A program made the position numbers and the translations under genes. 64,000 bases of DNA from Viridibacterium curvum (GTDB lineage Bacteria; Pseudomonadota; Gammaproteobacteria; Burkholderiales; Rhodocyclaceae): contig NZ_BAABLD010000008.1 in NCBI RefSeq assembly GCF_039544165.1, positions 558,001 through 622,000 on the forward strand, in the 5' to 3' direction. This document shows, one piece after another, positions 36,791-45,385 of the stretch (position 1 is the stretch's first letter; the number at the start of each line of letters is the position of its first letter). A model generated the notes under the pieces. That model saw nothing but the letters and a program-made list of their open reading frames with translations, did not search any database and was not told the origin of the DNA.

Positions 36791-37309
36791 TCAGATCGGA
36801 CGATTGTCGTCACGATCAATCGGGCGCATCTGCGGCAGCAACAGCAGGTAATGCACGGGCACCCACAACACAGCCGTTGTGAAGCTGGAGAAGAAGTACT
36901 CCCAGCCCGGGAAACGACCGCCAACCAGCAGTCGGATCACCAGCATCACGATCTGTGTCATCAGGAACAGAGGCGCCATGTGGAGAGCCTGGGCCGTCGG
37001 TGCGAACCACAACAGGCGACGCGACATGATGATGCTGGCATAGGCAAGCAGCACATAGGCCGTGGCGTGCTGGCCCATCACAGCCCCGTGCGCGACGTCG
37101 ACGACAACGCCGAGGATGAAAGCAGTACCCATGCCCACGCGCAGCGGCTCACGCACACACCAGAAAGCCAGCACCAGGGCCACAAAGTCGGGAATCGCGT
37201 AGAAACTGCCCATCGGGATGAAGTGCAGCGTCAGCGCGATGACCAGCGTGATGAACACGAAGTTCATGCGCACCGGCAGCAGGATGCGGCTCGAACGGTG
37301 ATTGAGCAT
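36791..37309 (-). CDS. mreD: Rod shape-determining protein MreD
   Basis: 172 residues of five or so hydrophobic segments, with the family's FALIVALTLHFIP-like first helix region, DFVALVLAFWCVREPLRVG, a GVVVDVAHGAVMGQHA loop and a C-terminal WVPVHYLLLLPQ. MreD is the small membrane partner of MreC in the elongasome. ATG overlaps the mreC stop by one base (TGATG). Confidence 0.95.
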   Translation of the reverse strand: MLNHRSSRILLPVRMNFVFITLVIALTLHFIPMGSFYAIPDFVALVLAFWCVREPLRVGMGTAFILGVVVDVAHGAVMGQHATAYVLLAYASIIMSRRLLWFAPTAQALHMAPLFLMTQIVMLVIRLLVGGRFPGWEYFFSSFTTAVLWVPVHYLLLLPQMRPIDRDDNRPI

Positions 37310-38565
37310 CAGGGCCTCTCTCTCTGCGCGGTGTTGGCGGCAGTCGGTGCTGCAGGAGCAGAAGCCGGTGCGGGCGGGGGTACCGCACGCGAAGAGGCAG
37401 CATTCGACGAAGCGGCGCTGCTCGCGGAAGACGCCACACGCGATGACGAAGCTCTGGACGCGGCAGCGGCCGAAGAAGCTGCAGAGCTTGCGGCCTTCGA
37501 GGCCACAGCGGAACTGGCTGCGGACGAGGCACGCGCGCTCGACGCTGCCGTGGCAGATGCAGCGGAAGAAGCGTTCACCGACGAAGCCGCCGATGCTTCA
37601 GAAGACGAAGCGCCCGACGCGGCAGACGACGCAGCGGACGACGATGAGTCATCCCGGCGCCCGACACGGCCCGCCAGCGTACGACGCGGATCATCGTAGA
37701 CCTCGGGCGGGCGCCCCGGCACCCCACCGGCACGGCCGAGCACCAGCACAGCCCCGCTCTTCTCCACGCCACCGATGGGCAGGCAGAGGATGCGGCCGAA
37801 AGATTCCGCCGCATCACGGCTGGCACGAATCACGGTGGCCACGGGCAGGCCCTTGACGAAGACACCGTCGAGACCGGACGTCACGATGCGGTCGCCCACG
37901 CGCACGTCGGCGTTGGCCGCGAGGTAACGCAGCTCCATGAGGCCAGAACCGGTACCGAACATCACAGCGCGCAGGCCACTGCGTTCGATGAGCACGGGGA
38001 TGGCCTGTTCCTTGTCGCTGAGCAAAGTCACTTCGGCGTGGAGCGGGAAGACCCGCGTCACCTGGCCGATCACACCTTCGGCATCGACGACGGCCAGACC
38101 GGACTCGATGCCCGCATTGCCGCCCTTGTCGAGGATGACCTTGCGCGAGAAGGGATCACGCGCCGTGAACAGGATTTCTGCAGCGATAGAGCTGACCTTC
38201 ACGCGCTCGCGGATCGCCAGCAAGCCGCGCAGCTGTTCGTTCTCCGCCTCCAGCTGGCTGTCGCGCAGCAGCTCTTTCGATGCCTTGAGCTGGGCTGTGC
38301 GCAGCCGCTCGTTCTCGCGCTGCAGGGTAATCAGGCCATTGAAATAGTTCGACACATTGCGCGTGAACTCGGCCGGCGTCGCCGCCGCGATCTGCAGCGG
38401 GTAGGTGAGGATGGCCACACCCTGACGCAGCGTGTCGAGGTAACGCATCTGCAAGTCACCGATCAGCAGGGTCAGGCAGATGGCGAGGTACAGCGTCAGC
38501 TTGGCCGAGGGCGGCAGGCCTCTGCGGAAGAACGGTGGCGGCTGATATCCGGAAACTGCGGCCAT
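37309..38565 (-). CDS. mreC: Rod shape-determining protein MreC with extended Ser/Ala-rich tail
   Basis: 418 residues. A membrane helix (about 22-40), a coiled coil (ENERLRTAQLKASKELL) and the two-lobed periplasmic beta core (AEILFTARDPFSRKVILDKG, GLAVVDAEGVIGQVTRV, VTLLSDKEQAIPVLI, GDRIVTSGLDGVFVKGLPV) match the family up to about residue 285. Then a low-complexity stretch of almost pure Ser and Ala runs from about 300 to 395 and ends in a Pro/Ala segment. E. coli MreC has 367 residues and no such tail. MreC bridges PBP2/RodA to MreB; the tail could be an additional periplasmic tether or spacer. Overlaps mreD by one base. Confidence 0.95.
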   Translation of the reverse strand: MAAVSGYQPPPFFRRGLPPSAKLTLYLAICLTLLIGDLQMRYLDTLRQGVAILTYPLQIAAATPAEFTRNVSNYFNGLITLQRENERLRTAQLKASKELLRDSQLEAENEQLRGLLAIRERVKVSSIAAEILFTARDPFSRKVILDKGGNAGIESGLAVVDAEGVIGQVTRVFPLHAEVTLLSDKEQAIPVLIERSGLRAVMFGTGSGLMELRYLAANADVRVGDRIVTSGLDGVFVKGLPVATVIRASRDAAESFGRILCLPIGGVEKSGAVLVLGRAGGVPGRPPEVYDDPRRTLAGRVGRRDDSSSSAASSAASGASSSEASAASSVNASSAASATAASSARASSAASSAVASKAASSAASSAAAASRASSSRVASSASSAASSNAASSRAVPPPAPASAPAAPTAANTAQRERP

Positions 38566-38637
38566 TGCTCAGTGCGAAGCAAGGAAGGTGGAAGAAGCAA
38601 GACCGCCCGGAACTGCGGCGGCCTGATGCCTGCATTG

Positions 38638-38654
38638 GGGCGGCCAGGCCGCCC
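38638..38654 (-). terminator. GGGCGGCC hairpin between mreB and mreC
   Basis: A perfect inverted repeat (38638-38645 with 38647-38654) 20 bp after the mreB stop on the transcribed strand, without a T tract. It may attenuate read-through so that MreB is made in excess of MreCD, a common arrangement; this is inference. Confidence 0.4.
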
Positions 38655-38674
38655 ACAGCACGGGAGACCTGTGC

Positions 38675-39718
38675 TTACTCGCTGGCAAAGATAGAACCCA
38701 GCTTGTCCATCTTCTCCAGCGCCATGCCGGAGCCGCGCACCACACAGGTCAGCGGGTCTTCGGCCACGATCACGGGCAGACCGGTCTCTTCCATCAGCAG
38801 ACGGTCGAGGTCGCGCAGCAGCGCGCCGCCACCGGTCAGCACCATGCCGCGTTCGGCAATGTCGGCGCCCAGTTCCGGCGGGGTCTTTTCGAGGGCGTTC
38901 TTGACCGCCGACACGATGGCGTTGAGCGGCTCGGTCAGTGCTTCGAGGATCTCGTTGCTGCTGATCGTGAAGCTGCGCGGGATGCCTTCTGCGAGGTTGC
39001 GACCCTTGACTTCCATTTCGCGCACTTCGCTACCGGGGAAAGCGGAGCCGATTTCCTTCTTGATCGCCTCGGCGGTGGTTTCGCCGATCAGCATGCCGTA
39101 GTTGCGGCGGATGTAATTGACGATGGCTTCGTCGAACTTGTCACCACCGACACGCACGGAACCGGCGTACACCATGCCGCCCAGCGAGATCACGCCCACT
39201 TCGGTGGTGCCGCCACCGATGTCGACGACCATCGAGCCCGTCGCGTCGGCCACCGGCAGGTCGGCACCGATCGCTGCGGCCATGGGCTCCTCGATGAGGT
39301 AGACCTGCGATGCGCCAGCGCCCAGCGCCGATTCACGGATCGCGCGACGCTCCACCTGGGTCGAACCGCAAGGCACGCAGATGATGATGCGGGGCGAGGG
39401 GGAGAACAGACGCGAGTCGTGCACCTTCTTGATGAACTGCTTGAGCATCTGCTCGGTGACCGTGAAGTCGGCGATCACGCCGTCTTTCATCGGGCGGATG
39501 GCAGTGATGTTGCCGGGCGTCTTGCCGAGCATCTGCTTGGCCTGGTGGCCAACGGCCTGGATGGTCTTCTTCTGGTTGGGGCCGCCTTCGGTGCGGATGG
39601 CGACGACCGAAGGTTCGTCGAGCACGATGCCTTTGCCGCGCACGTAGATCAGGGTGTTGGCCGTGCCAAGGTCAATGGCCAGGTCATTGGAAAAATAGGA
39701 GCGCAGGAGTCCGAACAT
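38675..39718 (-). CDS. mreB: Rod shape-determining protein MreB (bacterial actin)
   Basis: 347 residues from the ATG at 39718, giving the usual MFGLLRSYFSNDLAIDLGTANTL start in two halves (membrane-binding N-terminal helix, then phosphate 1 motif DLGTANT). Phosphate 2 is VDIGGGTTEVGVIS and the adenosine motif LTGGGALLRDLD. Filament-forming ATPase that guides elongation. First gene of the cluster, transcribed divergently from gatC with about 140 bp between. Confidence 0.98.
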   Translation of the reverse strand: MFGLLRSYFSNDLAIDLGTANTLIYVRGKGIVLDEPSVVAIRTEGGPNQKKTIQAVGHQAKQMLGKTPGNITAIRPMKDGVIADFTVTEQMLKQFIKKVHDSRLFSPSPRIIICVPCGSTQVERRAIRESALGAGASQVYLIEEPMAAAIGADLPVADATGSMVVDIGGGTTEVGVISLGGMVYAGSVRVGGDKFDEAIVNYIRRNYGMLIGETTAEAIKKEIGSAFPGSEVREMEVKGRNLAEGIPRSFTISSNEILEALTEPLNAIVSAVKNALEKTPPELGADIAERGMVLTGGGALLRDLDRLLMEETGLPVIVAEDPLTCVVRGSGMALEKMDKLGSIFASE

Positions 39719-39860
39719 GTAGGTCCCAAGGAATGCGGTGGGGTTTGACGGAAGGCCCGGCCCGCGCGTCGAGGCCGCACGGGGGGTCAAAATAGTCGGC
39801 TATGTTACCCTATTGGCCCCTGCCGTTCAGCCTCCTGGATACCTGTTTTCCCCGCCCGTC

Positions 39861-40148
39861 ATGTCTCTTTCTCTCGAAGAAGTGGCCCGCATTGCGCGCC
39901 TGGCCCGCATCGAACTGACCCCGCAAGACGCCGAGGCCACCCGCGCCAAACTCGACGGCATCTTCGGCCTGATTGCCCAGATGCAGGCGGTCGACACCAC
40001 CGGCGTCGCGCCCATGTCGCACCCGCAGGACGTCGTCCAGCGCCTGCGTCCTGACGCGGTGACAGAATCCAACCGCCGCGATGCCTTCCAGGCCGTGGCG
40101 CCGGAGGCTGAAGCCGGCCTTTACCTCGTCCCCAAAGTCATCGAGTAA
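39861..40148 (+). CDS. gatC: Asp-tRNA(Asn)/Glu-tRNA(Gln) amidotransferase subunit C
   Basis: 95 residues from the ATG at 39861. EVARIARLARIEL, the helix with LDGIFGLIAQMQAVDTTGV, and APEAEAGLYLVPKVIE are the family blocks. GatC wraps GatA and GatB. Only three bases separate it from the inserted gmhA, so the three genes are co-transcribed. Confidence 0.96.
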   Translation: MSLSLEEVARIARLARIELTPQDAEATRAKLDGIFGLIAQMQAVDTTGVAPMSHPQDVVQRLRPDAVTESNRRDAFQAVAPEAEAGLYLVPKVIE

Positions 40149-40151
40149 GCC

Positions 40152-40736
40152 ATGTCCAGACTCGCCCAACACCTCGCCGAAGGCGCCGAACTGCTGGCCC
40201 GCGTGATGGCCGATAAGGCCCTGCTGGCCGAGGTCGACAAGGCCGGCGACATCCTCGTCGATTGCCTCAAGGCCGGCGGCAAGGTCCTCTCGGCCGGCAA
40301 TGGCGGTTCGCACTGCGACGCCATGCACTTCGCCGAAGAGCTCTCCGGCCGTTACCGCGACAACCGCCCTGCCCTCGCTGCCATCGCCATTTCCGACCCC
40401 TCGCACATCACCTGCGTGGGCAACGACTACGGCTTCGAGTTCATCTTCAGCCGCCAGGTCGAAGGCCTCGGCCGCCCGGGCGACGTGTTCCTGGGGCTGT
40501 CCACCTCGGGCAACTCGGCCAACATCCTGGCCGCCGTCAAGGCAGCCAAGGCGCGCGACATGAAGGTGATCCTGCTGATGGGCAAGGATGGCGGCAAGAT
40601 GAAAGGGCTCGCCGACGCCGAGATCATCGTGCCGCACTTCGGCTACGCCGACCGCATCCAGGAAATCCATATCAAGTTCATCCACGCCCTGATGGACCAC
40701 GTCGAAATCGGGCTGGGCTACGTACAGGCAAAATGA
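40152..40736 (+). CDS. gmhA: Sedoheptulose-7-phosphate isomerase GmhA
   Basis: 194 residues of SIS fold. It is very close to E. coli-type GmhA: SAGNGGSHCDAMHFAEEL, GRYRDNRPALAAIAISD, ITCVGNDYGFEFIFSR, GLSTSGNSANIL, GKDGGKMKGLAD and VPHFGYADRIQEIHIKF. It makes D-glycero-manno-heptose 7-phosphate, the first step to the ADP-heptose of the LPS core. Its place between gatC and gatA, with a 4-base overlap to gatA, is unusual. No other heptose genes are in the window. Confidence 0.95.
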   Translation: MSRLAQHLAEGAELLARVMADKALLAEVDKAGDILVDCLKAGGKVLSAGNGGSHCDAMHFAEELSGRYRDNRPALAAIAISDPSHITCVGNDYGFEFIFSRQVEGLGRPGDVFLGLSTSGNSANILAAVKAAKARDMKVILLMGKDGGKMKGLADAEIIVPHFGYADRIQEIHIKFIHALMDHVEIGLGYVQAK

Positions 40737-42187
40737 GTCTCCGCACCCTCAAATCCCTCGCCGCCGACCTGGCCGCCAGGAAGATCTCCAGCCGCGAGCT
40801 GGTGACCGATTACCTCGCCCGCATCGACGCGACGAACCCCGGCATCAACGCCTTCATCACCGTCGACCGTGACGGTGCGCTGGCCGCCGCCGATGCCGCC
40901 GACAAGGCCATCGCCGCCGGCACCGCCGGCCCGCTGGCGGGCGTGCCGATCGCGCACAAGGACATCTTCTGTACCGAAGGCGTGCTGACCACCTGTGGCT
41001 CGAAGATGCTCGCCAACTTCGTCAGCCCCTACGACGCCAACGTCGTCAGCCAGCTCAAGGCGGCCGGCGCGGTGAGCCTGGGCAAGACCAATCTCGACGA
41101 GTTCGCGATGGGTTCGACCAACGAAAGCTCGTACTTTGGCGCCGTCAGGAACCCCTGGAATACCGCCTGCGTGCCCGGCGGCAGCTCGGGCGGTTCGGCT
41201 GCCGCGATTGCGGCTGGCATGGTGCCCGCTGCGACCGGCACCGACACCGGCGGCTCTATCCGCCAGCCCGCAGGCCTGTGCGGCATCACCGGCATCAAGC
41301 CCAGCTACGGCGTGGTGTCGCGCTACGGCATGATCGCCTACGCCAGCTCGCTCGATCAGGGTGGACCGATGGCGCACACCGCCGAAGACTGCGCGATCCT
41401 GCTCAACCACATGGCCGGTTTCGATACGCGCGACTCGACCAGCCTTGAGCGCGCCAAAGAGGATTACACGCGTGACCTGGCGAAGCCACTGGCCGGGCTG
41501 CGCATCGGTCTGCCCAAGGAATACTTCGGCGAAGGTCTCGCCAATGATGTGCGCGCCGCTATCGACAACGCCCTCGCCGAGCTGAAGAAGCTGGGCGCCA
41601 CGACCGTCGAAGTCAGCCTGCCCAACACCCACCTCGCGATTCCCGCCTACTACGTCATCGCGCCGGCCGAGGCGTCGAGCAACCTCAGCCGCTTCGACGG
41701 CGTGCGCTACGGTCACCGTGCTGCCGAGTACAAGGATCTCGCCGAGATGTACTCGAAGAGCCGTGCCGAGGGCTTCGGTGCTGAAGTGAAGCGCCGCATC
41801 CTCGTCGGCGCCTACGTGTTGTCGCATGGCTACTACGACGCCTACTACATCAAGGCCCAGCAGCTGCGCCGCCTCATCGCGCAGGACTTCCAGCAGGCCC
41901 TCACGCAATGCGACGTCATCGCCGGTCCGGTGGCACCGACCGCTGCCTGGGAACTCGGCAAGATGGCCGACGACCCGGTGCAGATGTACCTCGCCGACCT
42001 CTACACCATCGCCGTCAACCTCGCCGGCCTGCCGGCGCTATCGACGCCGGGCGGTTTCTCGTCGACCGGCCTGCCAGTGGGCCTGCAGCTGATAGGCAAT
42101 TACTTTGCCGAATCCCGCCTGCTGAATGTGGCGCACCAATTGCAACAAGCCACCGACTGGCATCTCAAGTCGCCACCCCAAAGCTGA
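40733..42187 (+). CDS. gatA: Asp-tRNA(Asn)/Glu-tRNA(Gln) amidotransferase subunit A
   Basis: 484 residues from the ATG at 40733 (ATGA overlap with gmhA). An amidase-signature enzyme with catalytic Lys in PIAHKDIF (about residue 78), the cis-Ser in TDTGGSIRQPA and the nucleophile region VPGGSSGGSAAAIAAG. It releases ammonia from Gln for the transamidation carried out by GatB. No gatB follows: the next gene is a secreted unknown. gatB must lie outside this window for the enzyme to work. Confidence 0.97.
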   Translation: MSLRTLKSLAADLAARKISSRELVTDYLARIDATNPGINAFITVDRDGALAAADAADKAIAAGTAGPLAGVPIAHKDIFCTEGVLTTCGSKMLANFVSPYDANVVSQLKAAGAVSLGKTNLDEFAMGSTNESSYFGAVRNPWNTACVPGGSSGGSAAAIAAGMVPAATGTDTGGSIRQPAGLCGITGIKPSYGVVSRYGMIAYASSLDQGGPMAHTAEDCAILLNHMAGFDTRDSTSLERAKEDYTRDLAKPLAGLRIGLPKEYFGEGLANDVRAAIDNALAELKKLGATTVEVSLPNTHLAIPAYYVIAPAEASSNLSRFDGVRYGHRAAEYKDLAEMYSKSRAEGFGAEVKRRILVGAYVLSHGYYDAYYIKAQQLRRLIAQDFQQALTQCDVIAGPVAPTAAWELGKMADDPVQMYLADLYTIAVNLAGLPALSTPGGFSSTGLPVGLQLIGNYFAESRLLNVAHQLQQATDWHLKSPPQS

Positions 42188-42217
42188 CGCCGCTGCTCGC
42201 GGCAGGAGTAAAGCCAC

Positions 42218-42928
42218 ATGGTCCGTTGCCTCGTTGCCTTGCTGACCGCACTGCTTACCCTGCCCGCCGCTGCACAACGCAGCACCGGCGTGCTGGCGGC
42301 GCATGCGGCCTGCGACGGCAGCCTGTTCCGCGCACTGGCTGCCGATGCACCGCGCTGGCGTAGTGAAAAATCCTTCCGCCACAAGGGCAAGCTGGCCAGC
42401 TTCGCCGTCGACAGTCGCCAGCCTCCCGAAGGCATCGGCAGCCCGGCGATGCTGGATTTTCGTCGCACACACCGCTTCGACGCCCTGCCGGTTACCGGCT
42501 GGTTCGATGCCGATCTGTCGCACTGGTCGCGCTTTGCGCGCTTTGAAGTGGGCTTCCTCAGCTGGGGCTTCTATATCGACGCCAGCCCCGCCGATGTCCG
42601 CGACACACTGATCCGCCACGCACCAACCATCGGTCGCCGTATCACCGCGAGCAGTGCGCAGAAGCCCGACGTCTTCTGCATCCAGGAGCGCTGGGAGACG
42701 CCTGACGGCCAGCCCGCCACCGACAGGGTCGAGGGCGCGCGCTGGCAGCCGGTATCATGCAGTGCCGACGAAGACTTCCCGACCGAGCAGGTGCCGATCC
42801 GCTGGCTGGTCATCCGCCCCTTCGGTGATTCGGGCCGCTCCGTGCTCTCTTGCGAACTGGCCGGCAAGTGGACGCCCGAAATGCTTGCCACCCTGCGGCC
42901 CGACATCCCCGCGCTTGACCTGAAATGA
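42218..42928 (+). CDS. Secreted protein of unknown function
   Basis: 236 residues with a clear signal peptide (about 1-20, cleavage near PAAAQ). The mature part has four Cys (CDG near 31, FCIQ near 150, SCSADED near 178, LSCEL near 213) that could form two disulphides. It has WFDADLSHWSRF and FEVGFLSWGFYID but no recognised domain. It begins 30 bp after gatA and eight bases before the DUF1840 gene, so it belongs to the same transcription unit. I do not recognise the family. Confidence 0.75.
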   Translation: MVRCLVALLTALLTLPAAAQRSTGVLAAHAACDGSLFRALAADAPRWRSEKSFRHKGKLASFAVDSRQPPEGIGSPAMLDFRRTHRFDALPVTGWFDADLSHWSRFARFEVGFLSWGFYIDASPADVRDTLIRHAPTIGRRITASSAQKPDVFCIQERWETPDGQPATDRVEGARWQPVSCSADEDFPTEQVPIRWLVIRPFGDSGRSVLSCELAGKWTPEMLATLRPDIPALDLK

Positions 42929-42935
42929 ACGCCCC

Positions 42936-43265
42936 ATGCTGATCACCTTCCGCTCCGCCGCCGATGCCGACGTCCTGATGCTGGGCACGATCGGCCAGCA
43001 GATGCTGCAAATCCTGGGCAAGGATCCGCAGGACAAACGCGGCATCGTCACCGTCGCGCAGCTGCCGGCCGCCATCGCTGCGCTGGATGCCGCCTTCGCG
43101 CAGCACGAAGCCCAGCGCAAACAGAATGCGCCCGATGAAGATGACCCGGAAACGCCGCGCGGCATGGCCGCCCACGTGAGCCTGTCGCAGCGCATCGTGC
43201 CACTCGCCAACCTGCTGCGTCGCGCGCTGGCAGAAGACGCGGTGGTGACCTGGGAGGCGACATGA
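42936..43265 (+). CDS. DUF1840 family protein
   Basis: 109 residues, cytoplasmic. LITFRSAADADVLML at the start, AEQLLQILGKD-like MLQILGKDPQDKRGIVTV and the C-terminal RIVPLANLLRRALAEDAVVTWE are the family's form. Function unknown; it is largely a betaproteobacterial family and is often next to the pteridine reductase gene, as here (4-base overlap). Confidence 0.85.
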   Translation: MLITFRSAADADVLMLGTIGQQMLQILGKDPQDKRGIVTVAQLPAAIAALDAAFAQHEAQRKQNAPDEDDPETPRGMAAHVSLSQRIVPLANLLRRALAEDAVVTWEAT

Positions 43266-43999
43266 CCGCGCCGGTCGTGCTGGTCACGGGCGCGGCACGC
43301 CGCGTCGGCGCCGCGATTGCGCGCCACCTGCATGCCGCCGGCTGCCACATCGCCGTGCACTACCGCAGCTCGGCCACAGATGCCGATGCCCTGTGCGAGA
43401 CGCTCAACGCCCAGCGCGCCGGGTCGGCCGCCACCTTCCGCGCCGACCTGCTCGACACGGCCGAACTGCCCCGACTCATTGATGCAGTCGTCGCCCGTTT
43501 CGGCCGCCTCGACGGCTTGGTCAACAACGCGTCAAGCTTCTTCCCCACCGCACTGGGCCACATCGACGAAGCGGCCTGGGCCGACCTCGTGGGCAGCAAC
43601 CTCAAGGCGCCGCTGCTGCTCAGCCAGGCTGCCGCACCACACCTCAAGGCCGCACGCGGCGCCATCGTCAACATCATCGACGTGCACGCCGAACGCCCGC
43701 TTGCCGGTTATCCGCTCTACTCGGCGGCCAAGGCCGGCCTGCTCGGCGCCACGCGGGCACTGGCCATCGAGCTGGCGCCCGAAGTGCGCGTCAACGGCGT
43801 GTCACCCGGCGCGATCATCTGGCCCGAAGACGGCCAGTTCCCCAGTGCCGAGCGCGAAGCCATCGTGCAGCACACCCTGCTCAAGCGCGAAGGCAGCCCC
43901 GACGACATCGCCGTCGCCGTGCGCTTCCTGCTGCGTGAAGCGCATTACGTCACCGGCCAGGTGCTCGCTGTGGATGGCGGGCGCACGGCGCATCTCTGA
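43262..43999 (+). CDS. Pteridine reductase (short-chain dehydrogenase)
   Basis: 245 residues. The nucleotide motif is TGAARRVG, where the Arg-Arg form instead of the usual Gly is the mark of pteridine/dihydromonapterin reductases (FolM, PTR1 type) preferring NADPH. Others: NNAS after DGLV, catalytic YSAAKAG (Tyr-xxx-Lys), and the SPGAIIWPE loop. It probably reduces dihydropterins to tetrahydro forms. ATGA overlap with the DUF1840 gene. Confidence 0.9.
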   Translation: MTAPVVLVTGAARRVGAAIARHLHAAGCHIAVHYRSSATDADALCETLNAQRAGSAATFRADLLDTAELPRLIDAVVARFGRLDGLVNNASSFFPTALGHIDEAAWADLVGSNLKAPLLLSQAAAPHLKAARGAIVNIIDVHAERPLAGYPLYSAAKAGLLGATRALAIELAPEVRVNGVSPGAIIWPEDGQFPSAEREAIVQHTLLKREGSPDDIAVAVRFLLREAHYVTGQVLAVDGGRTAHL

Positions 44000-44010
44000 T
44001 CCGGCATCCC

Positions 44011-44652
44011 ATGCTCAAGTACCACATCATCCCCGTCACCCAGTTCGCCCAGAACTGCAGCATCCTGTGGTGCGACGAAACGCAGGAATGTGCCGTCGTC
44101 GACCCCGGTGGCGACCTGCACAAGATCGAAGCGGCGATCACCCAGCGCGGCCTGAAACTCAGCAAGATCCTGCTCACCCACGGCCACATCGACCACGCCG
44201 GCGGCACCGGCACCCTGGCGGCCAGAGCGGGCGTGCCCATCGAAGGCCCGCAACGCGACGAAGCCTTCTGGATAGACGCGCTCGCCGAACAGAGCCGCAT
44301 GTTCGGCTTTCCGCCCGCCGAAGACTTCGAACCGACACGCTGGCTCGAAGACGGCGACACGGTGACGGTGGGCAAGGAAACGCTAGCCGTCATCCATTGC
44401 CCCGGCCATACGCCGGGCCATGTCGTCTTTCACCACGTCGCCAGCCAGCTGGCAATTGTCGGTGATGTGCTTTTCGCCGGCTCTATCGGTCGTACGGACT
44501 TCCCCCGTGGCAACCACGCCGACCTGATTCATGCCATCCGCAACAAGCTTTTCCCGCTGGGAGACGATATCGCCTTCATCCCCGGCCACGGGCCGATGTC
44601 GGATTTCGGCACAGAGCGCCGCAGCAACCCTTTTGTCGGCGAGGGCTCTTGA
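44011..44652 (+). CDS. MBL-fold metallohydrolase, glyoxalase II-like
   Basis: 213 residues. THGHIDHAGG (about 54-63) supplies the HxHxDH zinc ligands, further ligands are in HCPGHTPGHVVF and the Asp of VGDVLFAGSIGRTDFP, and the last His in FIPGHGPMSDFGTE. The shape is that of the YcbL/GloB-like group that lacks the C-terminal substrate domain of full glyoxalase II. Probably a thioester hydrolase; substrate unknown. It follows the reductase by 11 bp. Confidence 0.9.
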   Translation: MLKYHIIPVTQFAQNCSILWCDETQECAVVDPGGDLHKIEAAITQRGLKLSKILLTHGHIDHAGGTGTLAARAGVPIEGPQRDEAFWIDALAEQSRMFGFPPAEDFEPTRWLEDGDTVTVGKETLAVIHCPGHTPGHVVFHHVASQLAIVGDVLFAGSIGRTDFPRGNHADLIHAIRNKLFPLGDDIAFIPGHGPMSDFGTERRSNPFVGEGS

Positions 44653-44698
44653 GTTACAGTCGAAGACACGGAATTTTACAAATCGTCCAGGACGCGCC

Positions 44699-45385
44699 AT
44701 GAGAATCGCATTGCTTGAAGACGACGCCACGCAATCGGCCCTGATGCTGGCCTGGCTGCAAGCCGAGGGGCACGACGTGCATCACTTCGCGCTGACGCGA
44801 GACCTGATCCGCTTCGCATCGCGCGAGAGCGTCGACCTCTACGTGCTCGACTGGATGGTGCCGGACCAGACCGGCGAATCCTTCCTGCGCTGGCTGCGCG
44901 GCGAACGTAACGACCAGACGCCCGCCATCTTCGTCACCTCGCGTGAGTCGGAAGATGACATCGTCACCGGCCTTGCCATCGGCGCCGATGACTACATCGT
45001 CAAGCCGGTCAGTCAGCGCATCCTGCTCTCGCGCATCGAGGCCGTCATGCGCCGCGCCAAACCGCGCGAACCCGAAGCCAGTCTCGAACTACCGCCCTAC
45101 CTCATCGACACCAACGCCAAGCGCATCCAGCTCAATGGCGAACTGATCGAGATGACCGAGAAGGAATTCGACCTCGCCGTCTTCCTGTTCCGCAACCTCG
45201 GGCGGCTCCTCTCGCGTGGCCACCTGCTCGAAGCCGTCTGGGGCCGCTCGCCGGATCTGGCAACGCGCACCGTAGACACCCACATCTCGCGCGTGCGCGG
45301 CAAGCTGCAGCTGCGACCCGAGAATGGTTACCGGCTGACGCCGACTTACAACTACGGATATCGGCTGGAGCGAGTGGAGTCGTGA
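44699..45385 (+). CDS. OmpR-family response regulator
   Basis: 228 residues from the ATG at 44699. Receiver domain with LLEDD acidic pair (7-9), phospho-acceptor Asp 51 in YVLDWMVP, TSRESE switch Thr/Ser, and KPVS Lys near 101. The C-terminal winged helix contains IEMTEKEFDLAVFLFRNLGR, then RTVDTHISRVRGKL and NGYRLTPTYNYGYRLE. No kinase gene is adjacent; the CHASE2 histidine kinase at 47975 (with FecR protein before it) is the likely partner because such regulator-FecR-CHASE2 groups are often contiguous. Confidence 0.93.
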   Translation: MRIALLEDDATQSALMLAWLQAEGHDVHHFALTRDLIRFASRESVDLYVLDWMVPDQTGESFLRWLRGERNDQTPAIFVTSRESEDDIVTGLAIGADDYIVKPVSQRILLSRIEAVMRRAKPREPEASLELPPYLIDTNAKRIQLNGELIEMTEKEFDLAVFLFRNLGRLLSRGHLLEAVWGRSPDLATRTVDTHISRVRGKLQLRPENGYRLTPTYNYGYRLERVES

